From assembly GCA_026994125.1 (NCBI GenBank), contig JALWRJ010000047.1, positions 1 through 9,035 of the forward strand: a DNA stretch of 9,035 bases, read 5' to 3'. The notes beneath the pieces are model-generated. The model was given only the letters and a program-made list of their open reading frames with translations. It searched no databases and was not told the DNA's origin. The first letter of the stretch is position 1. Each line of letters begins with the position of its first letter. Both the position numbers and the translations under genes were made by a program. Positions 7,106 to 9,035 of this stretch are shown piece after piece. The stretch is from Cyclobacteriaceae bacterium. GTDB lineage: Bacteria; Bacteroidota; Bacteroidia; Cytophagales; Cyclobacteriaceae.

Positions 7106-7952
7106 TATATACTTCTTTCTCTAAATTTTCTGCCAGTGCAATTTTACGTTTGTTAATAATAATATCTGCAATTTGGTCATTCACCACCTCCAAGGGTGCA
7201 ATATCATCGGTTTTTTTGTAGGCGACAATGCGTAAAAAATATTTGTATGCTTCGTCTTCGGTTTCGGCATATTTCCTGTTTCGTAAAAACTGCACGGTGT
7301 TTGGCGTTTCTGCAAAAGGCGAACCTTTAACCAGGTCTTCATAATTTATCCATACCGAATCTACCAGGGTATAATTAGTGGCATTGGTAAAACAATATGC
7401 TTCTAATTTTTTAAAGTCTTTTTCTTTAGACGACAACACCCAGTATTTAACCTTGCTGAGGTTGGGAGCAGATTTTGGCAGCTTAATAAACTTACCTCGA
7501 ATAATATTTTGCTTTAGCGGAAAGTTATCTTGATGTTGGTTGTAATACTCCTCAATTTCCTGGGCACTCACTTGCTTATTTAAGTGCTGGCTTATATAAT
7601 AAGTTTGGTATTGATAGGCTATTAAACTATACCGGTAATTGAGAATTTTCCGTTCAATGTCGGCTTCATCAAAATCAATTTTAGATTTAGCTTCATCTAT
7701 TAACAACTGCTTTCGTACCCAGTTATTAATATACCTGTTAATACGAGCAATACTGTCTTCGGCTCGGGTTCCTTCGGCCACCATGCCCACGAGGTCGGAT
7801 TTATATAGGTACGTGTTGTGCACTCGTGCTACGGGTTTTTCCTCCTGTTGCTCCAATTCTTTTTCGCTTTTAACCTGTAGCAAATCGCAACCTGCCCAAA
7901 CCGGCAAAAGCAATACAAGCAGTATGTTAATGGGTTGCTTTAAAATGTGCAT
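7065..7952 (-). CDS. SurA-like lipoprotein lacking a recognisable catalytic parvulin domain
   Basis: The 295-residue protein begins with a lipoprotein signal (KQPINILLVLLLP) and a probable lipobox VWAGC with Cys22. The tryptophan at -3 is unusual, but the context is otherwise good. After a charged spacer (28-39), residues 40-150 resemble the SurA/PrsA N-terminal chaperone region: VARVHNTYLYKSDL, then long helices with NNWVRKQLLIDEA and an EIEEYYNQHQDNF helix of the kind that usually precedes a parvulin domain. At 150-250, where a parvulin domain would sit, the HILI and GGELPPF-type motifs are missing and only a degenerate version (RGKFIKL, then YFLRIVAYK) can be traced. A C-terminal helix (254-285) returns to the chaperone core. 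It is probably an envelope-anchored holdase working with SurA. The start at 7952 overlaps the previous gene by 26 bases and the end overlaps surA by 41 bases. The general class is fairly sure; the function is inferred. Confidence 0.78.
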   Translation of the reverse strand: MHILKQPINILLVLLLPVWAGCDLLQVKSEKELEQQEEKPVARVHNTYLYKSDLVGMVAEGTRAEDSIARINRYINNWVRKQLLIDEAKSKIDFDEADIERKILNYRYSLIAYQYQTYYISQHLNKQVSAQEIEEYYNQHQDNFPLKQNIIRGKFIKLPKSAPNLSKVKYWVLSSKEKDFKKLEAYCFTNATNYTLVDSVWINYEDLVKGSPFAETPNTVQFLRNRKYAETEDEAYKYFLRIVAYKKTDDIAPLEVVNDQIADIIINKRKIALAENLEKEVYNEAKKQKSFEIYK

Positions 7953-9035
7953 ATACGTTGTTTAGTTGCTTTTTATTAATTTTTACAGGATATCTTTTCC
8001 GTAGTTCATTTATCCATTTAGTATCTAAAAATGTTTGGTAGTCGGTAACTACCCTGCCTTTAATAGTGGGCAATAGAGCAGGTGTTCGGGTTTTTACTAC
8101 CCAAGCCAGGTGCCACTTACCTGCCCGGTTTACCGGTTGTGCCCGGGAGGTTAAGGTTTGCCCCACCACGGGCTTCCAAAGGCTATCTTTTTCAGAAACA
8201 AGTTGCAAAGGTAATGTACTGCGGGGGTTTTCTTTTAAAAGTTCAGCAATAAGCTGATATTGGCCGGTATCCTGGGCTTGCCAAACGCTTTTTAAGCTAT
8301 CCAACACCTCTTTTTGTGTTGCAGCCAACACTATGGTATCGGTATGCCATTGGTAATAGTTGGCTATGTTGGCGGTATAAAACTGTTGTAGCCCCAGGCT
8401 ATCTTGCATTGCTTTGTTCCATACGGAGTCCTCCATAATGCTAAACAGTAAAATACCATCGTAGTATTCGTTTAGTAAAAAGGCGTAATCGGGGTGTTTT
8501 GCAGGTAGTTGAGCTGTGGCGTAGGCTAGTAAAACGGAATCCTGATAGGCTTGCATGAGTTGTTGAAGCAGGGTTTTAGGATGGCTGCCGGATGGCACTT
8601 GTTTACCTTGAATTGATCCTAAAAACTGACCCGAGGTATAGGAAGCCGATGTAAGCATAAACAGGGTATCGGTGCCGGCCAAGCGTGTGCTATCAAAAAC
8701 CCATTTATTTTTGATAATGGCCGAAGCCGGAATTTGAGCAATTTTTGCCGCAGTTGTTGGGTTAAGCTTCCAATGGTATTCCTTTTTAAGGGCAGCCATC
8801 ATTTCGGCCTTAGGTACCAAAGAACGGCTATCGGATTTAATTTTACGTTGGAGGTAAGTTTTTTGTTCATCGAAGCTTTTTACAGGTATTTTGCCCACCA
8901 GTTTAATTATATGCCATCCATACGGGGTTTGTACAGGTTTTGACATATCGCCCGGTTGCCGGAGGGCATAAGCAGCTTGCTCAAACTCGGGCACAATTTG
9001 CCCCCGGCCAAAGGGAGGCAACTCACCATTTTGCG
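7927..9035 (-). CDS. Large parvulin-type peptidyl-prolyl isomerase/foldase, C-terminal part (start outside window)
   Basis: 368 complete codons are visible and the frame stays open through the window edge, so the gene is 5'-truncated; the TTG at 9021 lies inside a domain and is not a start. The visible part opens within a parvulin (PpiC) domain: NGELPPFGRGQIVPEF (2-17), closing with TPYGWHIIKLVGK (36-48). A helical chaperone-like region follows (about 50-225, with EYYDGILLFSIMEDSVW near 189-205). The C-terminal region (about 226-350) looks like a worn second parvulin module and ends in a helix VVTDYQTFLDTKWINEL of the type closing SurA/PpiD-like proteins. Family members catalyse proline isomerisation and hold unfolded envelope proteins. 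In Bacteroidota such proteins are often about 650-750 residues, so roughly half is missing here. The stop overlaps the lipoprotein start by 26 bases, which makes it the upstream gene of the coupled folding cluster. Confidence 0.85.
   Translation of the reverse strand, partial: QNGELPPFGRGQIVPEFEQAAYALRQPGDMSKPVQTPYGWHIIKLVGKIPVKSFDEQKTYLQRKIKSDSRSLVPKAEMMAALKKEYHWKLNPTTAAKIAQIPASAIIKNKWVFDSTRLAGTDTLFMLTSASYTSGQFLGSIQGKQVPSGSHPKTLLQQLMQAYQDSVLLAYATAQLPAKHPDYAFLLNEYYDGILLFSIMEDSVWNKAMQDSLGLQQFYTANIANYYQWHTDTIVLAATQKEVLDSLKSVWQAQDTGQYQLIAELLKENPRSTLPLQLVSEKDSLWKPVVGQTLTSRAQPVNRAGKWHLAWVVKTRTPALLPTIKGRVVTDYQTFLDTKWINELRKRYPVKINKKQLNNVYAHFKATH

Noticed and set aside
9021..9021. TTG at 9021 as the start of the isomerase gene
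   Set aside because: It falls inside the parvulin motif GELPPFGRG, and the frame continues open to the window edge, so the true start is outside.

Overview
The window is an ordinary-looking stretch of a Bacteroidota chromosome, possibly of a Cytophagales-like or related lineage. Every supported gene lies on the minus strand. The assignment to Bacteroidota rests on four things. There is a promoter matching that phylum's -33/-7 consensus (TTTG, 19 bases, TAnnTTTG). Genes lack clear Shine-Dalgarno sequences. IF-2 has a long K/E/P-rich linker. Two SurA-like folding factors sit next to surA itself. The base composition is moderate and looks even throughout by eye. I see no mobile element, CRISPR array, tRNA or rRNA.

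Reading in the direction of transcription (high to low coordinates), the first block is an envelope protein-folding cluster. It holds the C-terminal part of a large parvulin-type peptidyl-prolyl isomerase (9035-7927, cut by the window edge), a SurA-like lipoprotein without a recognisable catalytic parvulin domain (7952-7065), SurA with two parvulin domains (7105-5744), and a MoxR-family AAA+ ATPase (5737-4775). The first three genes overlap each other by 26 and 41 bases, and moxR follows surA after 6 bases, so the four very probably form one translationally coupled operon. Its promoter lies outside the window.

The second block is the classical translation/transcription operon rimP-nusA-infB (4663-184): ribosome maturation factor, transcription elongation/termination factor, and initiation factor IF-2. 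The first codons of an RluA-family pseudouridine synthase follow (134-1, cut by the window edge). Between the blocks lies the most informative non-coding DNA of the window. A good Bacteroidota promoter (4724-4754) is followed, about 20 bases downstream of its -7 box, by a perfect 12-bp hairpin with a U-rich 3' side (4674-4702), and the hairpin ends only about 10 bases before the likely rimP start codon. The hairpin is therefore in the rimP leader. It looks like an attenuator, a plausible point for feedback by NusA on its own operon.

Two start codons were revised from the longest open frame. infB starts at ATG 2904 rather than TTG 2910. rimP starts at TTG 4663 rather than TTG 4726, which lies inside the promoter's -7 element. 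No wholly new system is evident. The observations worth following are the rimP leader, the overlapping folding-factor cluster with its non-catalytic lipoprotein, the link between moxR and surA, and a short repeated motif in the IF-2 linker.
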